A program made the position numbers and the translations under genes. This document shows positions 12,311 to 26,444 of a stretch of 64,000 nt of DNA, in pieces. The notes under the pieces were generated by a model that was not told the DNA's origin, ran no database searches, and saw only the letters and a list, made by a program, of their open reading frames with translations. This DNA is from Telmatactis stephensoni (Eukaryota > Cnidaria > Anthozoa > Actiniaria > Isophelliidae). Each line of letters opens with the position of its first letter. The stretch's first letter is position 1. Location of the stretch: NCBI GenBank assembly GCA_029948255.1, contig JALIZF010001432.1, forward strand, positions 186,001-250,000, written 5' to 3'.

Positions 12311-15300
12311 GTTAGTGTATTAAAATGCACTCAAAATTTCTAGCCCAACGTCCTTCAGATTTGGATGTGTTGAATTTTAGCATCGGGTAAAATTTAATAA
12401 ATGAACTCCTGATTTGTACACATTTTCAAAAATGGTGGGTTTGGACCATAACTATACATGTTTATTTAATTGTCCAAGTCTTCTAGGACTTGTGCACTAA
12501 TTGGGGGACACTGTACTCTCACACACACTACCTCTACATTAAGTATTTTTCAAATAATCACTCGACTTACATGTTGATTTTTGCTGAGGGAGGAAAAAAC
12601 GGAGAACCTGCAGAAAAAAACCTTGTGGCATGGTAGAGAACAACATATCAAACAAACTCAATTCACATGTGATCCAGGTGCTCGAGCTGGGAGTTGAACC
12701 CAGACCATAGTGGTGAATGGCCAGTGCTCTAACTGCACAGCCAACCATGCCACCCACTTGGCCAACCATGCCACCCCATATTTCTAGAAAGGACTCATAA
12801 CACGTTTTATGAGAATGAGACGCCATTAATACCGTTTACTCGGGTGATGAGGAAGCCCGAGTAACAAAGCTTGCTTGCAAGTGTCATCTGGGTAGTTTGA
12901 TGACTGCAACAACGCAGACCTAAATAGGTATGCCACAAGTAGCCCGAGTAACAATGCCACCAAGGTCTCTAAATCATTATTCATGGTTCATATACAAGCC
13001 TTGAAAAGTCCTTGAAGATGTGTTGACCACGGGTGTTTACTCTTTGAGAAGTCTTTGATTTTTGGAAAATTTAATTTTCGTCCTTGAAAAGTCGTTTAAT
13101 TTTTTCGAGACTCTTCGAATTTTACGTTCCTTTAAATTATATTATATATTCCATTCAGTTGCTAACTTACACGTTTGTTTGTAACTTCATTTTCTAATAA
13201 AGGCTTATTATTAATGATAAACTGTAATATGACTTAGCTAATAGACACAGTATGGTGGGACAATACCTGTGGAGAGTAAATGTTGAACATGGTTAACCAA
13301 GTGTTTGTTTTGTAACTTTAGCACCTTGCAGTACATGACAGTAGGAAAAACGCAACCTTTTATGTGTTCTATTCTAAGCAACCTTTTTTAGGGATATTTC
13401 CAACCTATTTTACACTGAGAAAGTGTCCGCTGTCCGTTTCAGGGGGGTGAATGCCTTACAGGGAGAAATGTTGCACAGAATATAGGAAAATTCGGCAGGA
13501 CCCATGCGAAGTGTCTGCCTTACAAGGGTGTTTGTATTGAGGGAGTTCTCTGTAAATGCCAACATAGTTCTTGGCGGACAAAAATTTTGTTAATACCGTG
13601 AAAACAAAAACAACAACAGCAAAAACAAAAAAAACTTGGTGCATTCTGATCCCCTTTGTAAACCTGCGTCAAAAAAGGCCGTCGAACAAGAGGGTAGCTG
13701 CAAAACGTTTCTCGCTTTTAAGCTTGGTGTTGATTACGTCAAAAATAAAGTTGGATCTTTTCATGAAACTAATCGTACTGAAAAAACAAACAAACAAACA
13801 AAAAACATCATGGAAACATACATTTTATTATGGAAATATTGTGAAAATATTGCTTGTTTTCAAAGTAACAAACAACAACAACATCAACAATGGTGGTCAA
13901 TAAAAACCAAACTGACAAAATCGGAGATGAAAACCATGGTTCGTTTGTTCGAGTTGTGACGTCATTTACCTTGGAACGGTACACTTCTGCCTTGCCTTTT
14001 TGTCAATCTAGGACATTTTGATGGCTTTGGTCAAACTAATTTCTAAACTAATTGCAACAGAATTTTTCTAACTGCCAAACTGTTAAGTACTGTCCACTTA
14101 CTAACATACTAAAAATCCCCTAAAATCCCAGTGGTGGAACATGTCTAAATTACTCAACCCATCAACGATGAGTTTGGCGCCCGGGGGGGTGGGGGGACTC
14201 CTATATATAAGGGGACGGGGATGCTCGTCGGAAATTTTAAAAATAACCCCTAAAAGGTACCTGAGTGGGAGTGGCAACAATTCATTTCTACCCCTAAAAG
14301 GTACCAATTCAAAAACAATAACGAATTAAAGTAATGAAACATTTGTTATCGATGTGCTTTGAAGATTCTGCAATTCAGATAATCTAAATCGTCCCTTTCA
14401 TGCTTATTTTAGGTAGTTTGTTTACCCCAAAACAGTCCCTAAAAGGTACCAGCTATATCTCTGGTAGTCCACCTAAGTCTGAGACACCCTAAAAGGTACC
14501 AGATTGCAGATTTTGAACCCTAAAAGGTACGACGAGCATCCCCGTCCATTTACGAACGGAGTCCCCCCTCGGGGTTTGGCGTAGGTGCATGCTTGGTCAG
14601 TGGGAGGTGCCTGGCGTTAGCTAGCGATCGTTACCATGGCAACTCTGTCGCCACCCACTGAGCACCGTCACACTGAACAAGTCAGTGGAGTACTTACCTA
14701 ACTTACCTTAGGGATGATGAGGGCGGGAAAAAGCAGCGTCCAGTAGCATTGAGCAAGCAAGCTAGCGAATGCGAAATGCACTTTGATCAGTGATATTCGA
14801 TAGCATAGCAAGCTCGGCGATGAGAGTTCCTGGAACAGCTTATCTCGTGGGCATGTAAGCAAATTAGCGAATCAACGCATGCAAAACATGAGGCAAGCAC
14901 GTGATAGAATGTTATCAAATAACAGTGGAGAATAGCGAACTAGCCAAGCCGAAGCTAACAATGGAAAACAACCACTGCCAGTGGATTAAAGACAACCCCT
15001 TTTGTTCGCTAGCAATCTTACTATAACTGTGAGCGGCGAACACTCATCGCTAGCGTTTAACTTTGCCTAAATTCCATTTAGCCACATTTAAAGTTTTGAC
15101 CTGATTACACAGGGAACCCAATACTAGCACACAAAAAATCGTTTGCTGTATATACTACAATTTGTTGGTAGTTTTTCCCTTAAACTAGTTAATTAGTGTA
15201 AATATAATCACTAAATCACTTTGCTTTTCAAAGTTGTAAAAATTTCCACAGTTAAAATGCAAAGTGACTGGCTTGGAACGAGTTTCTTCTAATGACGGGG

Positions 15301-17942
15301 TACTACACTTCTGCCTTGCCTTTTCTTGGAGCTAACGGCATTTTATACACGACCTCCGAGTAAAAACCGAATAACTAATTGTAATCATAATTCGTAACGC
15401 TTGGTAACGCTTCACTTCTGCCTCGCCTTTTCTTGGAATAAAGTTTCTTCTAATATCACAGTCATCAACCAAGGAATTTAAAAATGGATTCCCTTATTGA
15501 AACCCTAAAAGAGGACGTCCAGTGCTTCCAATGTCATCACCAAATGATGGAACCCAAATTATTAGAATGTTTTCATACATTCTGTAAGTCTTGTATCCAG
15601 AGTCACGCTCAGCTTACAGAACAAGTCTACAACTTCAAGTGTCCTCAGTGTTCCTTGGAAACGTCGCTACAAGACTTGGAGGACTTGCAGTCAAGTCCAC
15701 TTCACTCCAGAATGTTGCAAGTCCTAGAGTTTGTGGAAAGCGACAAGTCTTGTTCTGTTTCTGAGTCTCATTCGCCAGCATTGTGGTATTGTTTTGACTG
15801 TGATCGCTCGTTGTGTAACGAATGCCTGAAGAATCATGCAGAATTTACTAAAGACCACAAGGTTTGTTTGTTCTCTGACTTGAAGAAGGAAGACCTTGAG
15901 ATCATGCTTCAAAGAGAAAACCCTTGCAAGACTCACATGAATCACAGTTTAGAGTTCTTCTGTCAAGACTGTGAGGTCTTGGTCTGTCCGATTTGCTTGA
16001 AGAACGACCACAAGGATCACAAGACATCGACTCAGCAGGAAATAATCGCCATTGCGAAAGATTCACTCTTAACAAAATTGGAGGAAATCAACAGGCTGCG
16101 ATGTGACGAAAAAGAAATGAAACAAGAAGAAATTGCAGTCAAAATGAAAAGCGATGGAGAGAAAGCCAAAAAAGAAGTTCAGAAACTGACCAAAAAGTTA
16201 GTGAAGTTTTTGATCAATCAAGAACAACAGCTCTTGGATCAAATCGAAAGTAACACAGCGAAGGCTGACAAGAATTTGCGTATAATACGTCACATCCCAG
16301 CTGCACAGGAATATATCGAAAAGATTCTCGATAACGGAATAGCAAGTGATATGGTCACAAAAACCTTCACATTTTCACCCTATAAATCAAGCACTGGTGG
16401 TATAGTTTTCCACCCCAACGAAGACTGGAGTCAGCAAATACTGAATGGAAAACTTGGAAATATAAAACTAACAACCAAGTCATCTTCAAGTTTGAGTGAA
16501 ATTCAAGTTGATTCTGATCTTCAGGCTGCTAGTAAAGCAAAGTTGTCCATCGTGACGAAATACTCGACAGGAGAAATCAATTATGATGACTCTGATGTGG
16601 TAGACATACAAATCAGTCCCGTCGATGATGTGAAAGTCGAAGAGAAAACTGTCAAGACTGATGGTAAAATAGAAGTTAATTTTACCCCTCAACTACCTGG
16701 TCGATTGACAGCAGAAGTTCAACTGAATGGGATTCCTGTGTCAAACAGTCCACTAGTGGTGGGTGTCATGCCTCAACACATAGAAGAGATAGATGAGGAT
16801 TCAGTGTTGAAAAAAGCGTTGAATACTGGGTCTACAGGGTTCATAGGTATTGCAGTGAATAAGACCAACACTAGGATTGCTGTTGCTGATCATAATTCAC
16901 ATTGTGTTAGAGTCTTTACTATTGAAGGGGCGTTGTTGCTGGAGTATGGTAGTCAAGGCAGTGGACAGGAACATTTGAAATATCCTTGGGGATTAGCATT
17001 TCTCAACGATACAGATTTAGTCATAGCCGACACTAGGAATCATAGAATATGCATAGTGAATACTACAACGGGGACACTGGTAGGAACCTTTGGTCGTCAG
17101 GGTAACGGCAGTGGAGAGTTTGAATATCCATATGGAGTACACGTTGATGACGACAGTAACATCATTGTCAGTGATGCTGATAATCGTCGCGTTCAGGTCT
17201 TTACCAAGAACGGTGACTATCAATATCAATTTACTGTGCCAGGTCAGAAGAATCTTTATCCATACAGTACAGTTACACACAATGGACTGTTTTACGTGAG
17301 TGATTTCAATAATGGAGTGATTCATGTGATTCAGATGAAAGATGGCTCACCAACTCGACTATCCACCATTGGACAGAAGGGTCAGGGTCTTGGTCAGTTG
17401 CGGAGTCCCTGGGGTCTGGCTTTTGACAATGAGGGGCACAATCTACTGCTGTGTGACAATTCTTCTAAGCTGGTTAAGAAGTTCACATTGGATGGTCGTT
17501 TCATTGGAAGCACAAGTCAGTTGAAAGGGAAACCCTATTGCATAGCAGTACTGAATGATGGTCGATTTCTTTGTGCGTGCTATCTGTCAGGGGTTTTATT
17601 GTTCAGAAAATAACAATAGTTAAATAATTGACATCAAATAGAAACATTAGTTGATGGTGTAGCATTAATTGTAGTTTTACATACACTAAACAATGTTTAA
17701 CTTAATGTTATTATATTGCATATAAAACATCGAGAACGCGTAGTGTTCAAGCAAACAAGCCTATCAGTGCAATTATTTGCACTGCAAGTCTCGGAATCAA
17801 ATCAGAGAAGTGATGAGCGGTTATTTTGGTGTTCATATACCTACAGTTTATCGTGAAACAGTCAATAGTAGATCATCATTCTGTAACGTCTTGACAGAAG
17901 TGTAGTGTACTCTACAATTGAATTTGATTCTACATGCATAAT

Positions 17943-17999
<57 letters not shown>

Positions 18000-20900
18000 C
18001 ATGGCGGCAAGTAGGATGGACGTGCTCTATCGCTCGCGCTAGAGAATCATTCTATTTCGAAAGCAAGCCAAGTCTAGAAGCGTCGTTGCACATTCTGAAA
18101 GGTGTATTTATACCCTGTAAACTGCTAATCTATTTTGGGTTAGCTCGACGTCTTCAAACGAGGGAATATTTGTCCTTTTTTCTGTTAAGTTGAGACAGCT
18201 TATGTTTAAGATATGGAAAGTGACTTATCGGAAAAGAGTCTGCGAAACACTGGAAGACGCAAGTGGACGGTGAAAATGAATAGTGACCTTTTAGAATGCA
18301 AGAAGAAGGCAAAGGAGATTGTTGGTTCGAAAGAAGCACCGAGACTGGAGAATGGCAGAAAGAAAGGATACATGGAGGTCATGAAAGACATTTGGGAGTC
18401 CATTGGATATAAAGAATTACTTTTAACGAGCCAGAATCTTCGGGATCAAGCAGCAAGACTTGAGAAAACCCTTGGAAATGTCGTGCAGACAATGTGTGAG
18501 CAAGTAGGATCGGGGGAGAGATTGGGAGACAGCGAAGAGATTTTGGAATCTACAAATGTTTATTTTTGTGAACAACCCATACAAAATTCAAATGAAGTTG
18601 AAGACGAAGCGAATTTGCATAATACCTCGAACATACCAAGCCTCGAGGGACAAGCGACTTTGGAAATTAACAATCAAGTACGTGAAATACTTCATACTGC
18701 AACACCAATCTTCGCTTCAGTGGCATCAACCCCAGGCGATTTTAGTAAACGCGAAATCGACACGAGAATAAAAGAAAGACTAACTAATACTGATATTGTC
18801 AACCTTAACACAGCGATAAATGAGCTCGCAAAGCGTAACAACCTGCATGCCATCAATCAAACAGAAAATCCTTTTGGCTATTTATGGATAATGAACTGTG
18901 TATTATACTCAATCGTCGCCGCCTTACTTTTATACAAGGGGTGGAAAAAACAAGGTAACACAAAAGGCAAGCGTGAAAAGAAAACACTGAGTCAAAAGAT
19001 GAAAGAAGAATTTGTCCTGGCAGCGACGGAAGTAAGGAAAACAATCTCAAGAGCGGTAGCTGAACTAGAAAGAATTAAAAGTAATAGAAAAATCACAAGA
19101 AAAGGGAAGAAAAATAGAGAGATGTTAATGAAGGAATGTGGCAGGATATCAGCGGTGACTTTAGTTACCTATATCGAGAAGAAAAAGTCAGATCTCAGGA
19201 AGCTGAAGAGAACATTTCAACGAAGGAAAAAGCAAGAAGAATCAAGATCATTGAACAAACGTTTCCAAGTTGACCCGGGAAGCGTTTATTCCAAAATAGA
19301 TCACATTATTGGTGAAGATGGAGACAATGAGAGACCAAAGTATAACACTACAAGTCGTACGGAAAATGACCATGAAGGAATGTTTGAAAATGTCACTGAA
19401 GCTTGCAGCTATTGGAAATCCCTCTGGGAACAGAATAGCGGAATTGGAGACTCAAATGTTATGTGGTTAAAGGATGTTAGAAGAGCGTTCAATGAACTAG
19501 TGCCAGTCCCCCCTGAAGAAAGTTTCAATCTTAACACTAGCCAATGTGTTAACGTTATCAAAAAGAAGCGCAATTGGAGCGCTCCGGGACCGGACCGAAT
19601 ATCAAATTACTGGTGGAAAAAAGCTGTGTGTCTTCATGAGGGAATCGCAAGATGCTTTGAGGCAATTGGAACGGGTTCAGAGAATTATCCGCAGTGGTTC
19701 ACCGGGGGGAAAACAACTCTAATTCCTAAACCAGGCGAGTTCAGCAGTGCCAATCAGAGGCCCATTACCTGCCTCAATACAGTGTATAAGTGGTACACTT
19801 CATGCTTACTTATACCCATTGACCAACATCTTGACAAACATGGTCTAATGGAAAGAGAACAAAGAGGAGCAAAGGCCCATTGTAGCGGCACAGTAGATAA
19901 TTTACTTATAGACAGAATGGTGTGCCAGGATAGCCAGAACGGAAATAGAAATGTAAGCATGGCTTGGATCGATGTAAGGAAAGCTTTTGATTCAGTGAGT
20001 CACGCATGGTTGCTGGAAATGATGACGCTTCACAAATTCCCTGAGTGGTTGTGTAGTGCTGTGGAAAGACTGAGTAAAAGCTGGAATACAAGAATTGCAG
20101 TTAAGACCAAACAAGGAAGTGAAATCTCTGAGACCATCTGTTTTAACAAAGGGCTCCCGCAAGGTGATGCGTTATGTCCGAGGCTCTTCACTCTATGCAT
20201 CAACCCGATAGCCTGGAAGTTGAAAGCCTCAGAGGGTTACAAGTTATCTAAGCCTATCTCTGATAAAGTCACACACCTGCTTTATATAGACGATATGAAG
20301 ATCTTTGCAGCCTCAGAGAGCAAATTGGAGAGAGTTCTAAAGATGACCAAGTCAGCCATGGAAGACGTGGGTCTAGCGTGGAATGAAAAGAAGTGCTCGA
20401 TTGCACATGTTAAGAGGGGATCCCTTGACAATAGTTCTACTGGTTTAAAGATCGACGAATCACAGATGATTACCACCTTGAAAGATGGCACACATTACAA
20501 ATTCCTCGGTGTTATGGAAAACGTGAAACAAGATGATAATGTAGTCTTATGGGGTGCCTCAAAAGTATATCTACAGAGACTCTCGGTCATATGGTCGAGT
20601 CCATTATCAGATTTTAATAAAGTTGTTGCTTCCAACCAATATGCACTGCCAGCTCTCACCTACCCAATGTGGACGCAGACGTGGCCTTTGTCTGAGCTAC
20701 AAAGAATTGACAGAGAAAGTCGCAAGATCATCAAGGAAAATGGGGGCATACATCCGTTAGGATCGAATGAACTTCTATACCTATCAAGAAAGCTGGGGGG
20801 AAGGGGACTGAAATCCATAGAATCTGAGTACAAGATGACAAAAGTCAAGACCGCCACTAAAGTGTACACCAACGAAGACCCTACGATGAAACTGGTTCGA

Positions 20901-22671
20901 GAATTTGAAGAGAAATCTGAACGGATGGGTAGGCGCTCCCTAATAAAGGATGCTGACAGGTATGCTGCGGAACTGGGAATTAATCTTAAACTTCAGTACC
21001 CCAACCCAATTGGTTACACTGAAACAAACGAGGAGATACAAGCTGACAAGATTGGAGCGTGGATGCGGAAAGCAGAACAGTGCAAAAGAGTCAAAGAGCT
21101 CAAAGACCAAAAATGGCAAGGGAAATTCCTTGAAGCCAGATGGAAAGATGAAAAGATCAAGGATTGCTTTAGTTGGCTACATGAATGGAAATCAGCGCCA
21201 TCACACACCATAGCAGGTGTATATGAGCTATATCAACAGTTGCTTCCTACGAGATTATATCATCATAACAAGACCAAGACAAATTCAGATCCAGATGTTA
21301 AATGCCGCATGTGTGGTAAAGCAGCTGAGAGCGTACAGCACGTTCTTTCCGCATGCAGCACCCTAGCTCAAAGTAAGTACCTTGTAAGACACAACGCAGC
21401 CCTAAAGATTCTGTTTTTCGAATTGCTTAAAGATCTGGACCTGATAGAAACCATCCCGCCTTGGTATTCGCCTGTAAAACCTAAGCCAGAATACCAGAAT
21501 GACAGAGCCCAAGCACTATGGGATATCCCACTCTTTGCGGAAAATACTGAGGTGAGGTCCAACCGTATCGACGCACGCATCGTGGATAAGAAAGAAAAAA
21601 GAGTCATTCTCTTAGAAATGAGTTGTCCGTGGCTGGAAAATCGAGAGGAGAAGCAAGCAGAAAAATCATCGAAATATGCACCGTTGAGATGGGAGTTAAA
21701 GAAGAGATACCCTGATTATGAAGTCAAACAATATAACATCATTATCGACGTCCTGGGAGGATATTCACGAGAACTGTTTGACACTGTTAAAGAGTTACTT
21801 GGAGTTAAGAGAACAAAGGATGTATTATTTCGCATGCAGAAATCAATCATCTCTAGCAGTTTGAACATTGCAAGAACTTTCAAGATTCAGACATTGTAAA
21901 AGGGACACCATATCGCAAGAATCTCTAGGATTCAGACTTTGTTGAAAGATAAACATTAGCTGATAAAGACTGTATTTTTTAAGATGTAATTTATTTTTTT
22001 TTTTGACACTTTTCAATTAATTAGTTATTAACTATTAGTAATTTGAATAGCCTATTTTTAAACACATATTAGGATTAACAAAATATATATAGACACATTA
22101 GGATTGATATCAATTTCCTTTTCTTTGAATTGGCAATGATCTTATAAGTCTAATTAGGGCTTCCTTTGAGGACCTATAGGTGATACACCTATCTAAGTCT
22201 AGCATAGTAATTGTCTACATCGATACAATTAAGATTAATATCGGTTTCCTTTATCTTTTTGAAGTGGCAACGTTCTGATGAAGTGGGAAACTCCAGTTAT
22301 TACACACCTCTAACTTTATTGAAAATTAGATCATAGTGATATATATAACATTAGCTTAAGACTAGTATCCTTTAGTACATAGGTTTTAATTTTCCCACAG
22401 CATGTAGGTTACGTATACCACGCCCTACAGTACTGTTTAAGTAGTTTGCATATGGATGTATTTACTGCAAATAATAATAATAATAATAATAATAATAATT
22501 ACAGTTTTTTTAACAAGTCAGTCATTAATAATAGTGAATATGGTTTTTGTTTATCAATGTTATACCTATACATTTATGAAAATAGGATAATTAAGATAAT
22601 TTAGATTTACTTACATTAGAATGTTACTAGATTGGTTTTATAGATTTAAATAAAAGTTATTATTATTAAAA

Positions 22672-22707
<36 letters not shown>

Positions 22708-25700
22708 TTGATGTTCTAATTTTAGACAGAGCTCTTTGCCGATATTAAATCTAAGTGGTATTTCATTTTACATATCGAACAAGTATAGCATTTTTATTAT
22801 ACGTTTGGTTTTGTCATTTTTAACTCGTGGATTGCAAATCCACGAGTTATAGTGAGGGGTCGAAATATGCAAATGTGTCACTCACTCGCAAATGTGTTCA
22901 CTATGGCTACTGCGCATGCTCGACGCGATTGACCGCAGACCGAAAGTAATGTGAGCTCTGGGTACGAGATTAAAGGCAAATATGCATCGATAGATCAATG
23001 ACATTTACTCGAATTCTTTAGCCGATTGTACGGCGAAACTTGCTTTAGAATTGAACGATCTAAAAGGCGTCTTCTGCAAACAAGGTCTGTATTTAATCAT
23101 TATCCGGTGGAGTGTTGAAATTCTACTAGTGACTCTTCCATGAGTTTAAATCGTGGAGCATTCAAGATGGTCCGAGATGACGGACATGACAACTTCGTGC
23201 TCACACTTCGCTAAGATTTCTTATTGCTTGACATATTTTGTATTGTACCACTCTGCTTGGAATAATTTCCATCGCATCTAGAGTGAAATCCTTTCTGGGT
23301 GGACTTTTTTACGTCGCTCTCCTGGTAAGTAACTATATATATGCTGTCGTCAAGCAACAAAATTGTCGCTGCAAGTCCAACATCAAGGTCATCCAAGTTT
23401 TCAGTGTTTGTACTTTATCAGCACGCGAGTAAATGTTAAAATAAAGAGCAAACGAAAACATTTTGAGTACGAATTGCCGCCTGAAACATAGCCTGAAACT
23501 GGCCGTGAGTCGAGCTCGAGCCGCTAGTTCGTGTTAATTGTACTCTATCAGCACAAGAGAGAATGTTGAAATAAGCAGGAAACGAAACGGCACTGATCTC
23601 ACTCGACTTTAGTCTTTATATTATTATTATTTGATCAAAATGCAAACATGTTTCATTTTCCTCACCGTGACCTTTGACGAGTCAGCTACTTTAGGCAAAA
23701 CTTGTGTACTAACTTGGCCAAAATAATTCAGTGGATCTAATTGACATTTTGTAAAATCTATAGTGTAATTGAATGACTGTGGACTTTGAGACGCAAATTG
23801 TAACAAATACCTCAGATACTGATAAAATGAGAGATTTATTGATTTATCATTCCTTTGATCTAAAGTGTCGTACGGTAGACAATGCGGCGCCTTTGACCGT
23901 AATGCAACGTACAATGAGTGTGATGCAACATCACGCAATACAGGACACCAATTTCACTCCAAAAAGCGTCTAGTATTTATCAGTTTATCATACGTCTTCC
24001 ACAATGAATTCAAGTTTTGGCCGTCATGCACGCTACAGTGAGTCTGATATAACGCTCCATATCAAAGCAAATTCTGAGTTATGAAATTGCATGCTACTAA
24101 AGGCTAAGGACTACACAAAATGCGCTTCATGGAAGTAAAAAATATACTAATTGGGTAAAAACATTCAGCTGTCAATGCTTCATTGACTTCTGCTCTGCAC
24201 ATATAGCTCCATCCACGAGTTATATCCGCCATTGGCGGTTTGATCTTGCATTACCTTTACACTCAACACATTCAGAGAGTTTCTTCCTTGCACATGTATC
24301 ACGAGGTGAGGTACTTAAGGAATTGGCACAGCTACGTTCAGATTCTTCAACAGGCTACGATCAAATTCCAGTCAGATATATACAACTGGCAAAGGACCAT
24401 CTCTCAGGACCCCTTGCTTATATTATCAACACATGCATAGACTCATCATCATTTCCAGACGCATGGAAAATCGCAAGAATATCGCCAATTCCCAAGATAG
24501 ATCGTCCTGCATCAGAGAAGGATTACCGCCCGGTGTCAATTCTACCCGCCTTATCGAAAATATTTGAACGCCTAGTTCTCAAACAACTAGTATCGTATAT
24601 TGAAAAACATTCCATCTTGGCACCAAGCATATCAGGATATCGAAAGGGCCACTCAACTACAAGTGTATTATTGGGTATTAGGGACGATATTATTCGAGCC
24701 ATGAGAAAGGGCGAAGTTACGATGATGGTCCTTGCGGATTATTCAAAGGCATTCGATACTGTGCAGTTCAGGTCTATACTATTGAAGATGCACGAGATGG
24801 GATTTTCCAATGAATTTCTCCTGTGGTTACTCAACTATTTGACTGGTCGTCAGCAATTCGTCCAAATAGACGATAAGTCATCTGAACTAGCACGTGTTCA
24901 TTTCGGAGTGCCCCAAGGGTCGATTCTGGGGCCAGTAATATTTAACCTTTACGTCGCAGATCTTCAAAGCCAACTTCAGTGTTCTTGCTACCAATATGCA
25001 GACGACACAACCTTTTATATGCATACTAAAGTTGCCGAAATGGCGCGCTCAACAACAAAGATGAATGAAGCTATCTCCCGACTGGGATGTTATTCAACCA
25101 ACTCTAATCTTGCTCTGAATGAATCAAAAACCAAATGGATGTTAATATCTACAAGACAGATGTCACAGGTCCATGGTTTACAGGATGCCCAAGTACAGCT
25201 CACTTGTAATAATGTGAAATTAGAAAGAGTGTCATCAACAAAACTACTTGGGGTCCAAATCGATGAGAACATATCCTGGAGTAATCATGTAACTACACTT
25301 CTGTCTTCATGTTACGGAGCACTATCTGTATTAAAGAAGGTACGTAACCTTGCACCGTTCCATGTGCGCAAACTACTAACGGAGACACTCATACTGTCAA
25401 AACTTGATTATGCAAGTACTGTGTTTCATCCTCTACCTGCATATCAGTTAAAACGCTTACAGAGAGTTCAGAACGTATGCACTGGTTTTGTTCATGGTCG
25501 TTATGGACGGGAAGAGGATTGCTTAAAGCTTGGATGGTTACCCGTTGTTGAAAGAAGACAACTACAGCTGCTTAACACAGCATTCAAAGCCCTACATTAT
25601 GAACACTGGCCGGACTATATACGATTAGAGAAGTACACGACTACCAGAACACTACGATCTTCTGATGAGACAAAGCTGGTAATTCCATTGGTCAAAGGAA

Positions 25701-26375
25701 CTTTCCAAGACAGTGCTGTTGAAGTCTTTAATAGTCTACCAAAGAACATTAGAAACTGTACTAATTTCAAAACATTCAGTAGAGAAGTAAAAAAGTATCT
25801 CTCTAATGTAGCTAGTAAAAGGGTTTTGAAATAGTATATTGGTCTAGGGCAATGCACTACCTTATTTATTTACTATTATTATTTTACATTTGAGTATCAT
25901 TATATTATTTAGTCTATCAGATTTCAGTCATATCATTAAGGGCAACAATTGATTATAGGGTGGGATGATTTACAATTTTAGGCAATAAATTTCAATGAGA
26001 AGGGATTTTTTAGATTTCAGTCATGTCATTTAGGGCTATTGACAATGGGATGGGGTAATTTACAATTTTTAGGCAATAAGGTTTCAGTGGGAGGGGATTC
26101 TAGATTTATATAATATTTTAATTGTTGTACGTATGTATGTTTCTTAGGCCAAGTTCAGACGTCGAACTTTTGCCGTGTCGAATCTAATAGTTGCATTTTG
26201 TAAATGAGAAGTGCGGCGTCTGAACCTAATGTATTTGACAGATTCCATTAAGTGTTAAATTGAAAAATTCAGTTTGAATCAAATTTGTTAAATTCATTTG
26301 GTTCAGAAGCTGCACTTCTCATCTACAAAATGCAACTATTAGATTCGACGCGGCAAAAGTTCGACGACATTAAAC

Positions 26376-26444
<69 letters not shown>

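Noticed and set aside
13571..13959. Two overlapping plus-strand ORFs of 107-110 codons
   Set aside because: Composition is driven by A-rich and CAACAA repeats; no family features and no splice context.
22672..22708. (ATT)n as the true 3' flank of LINE 1
   Set aside because: It is in the opposite strand sense to the 5' flank; the TAA-type tract at 22469-22500 matches the 5' flank orientation better.
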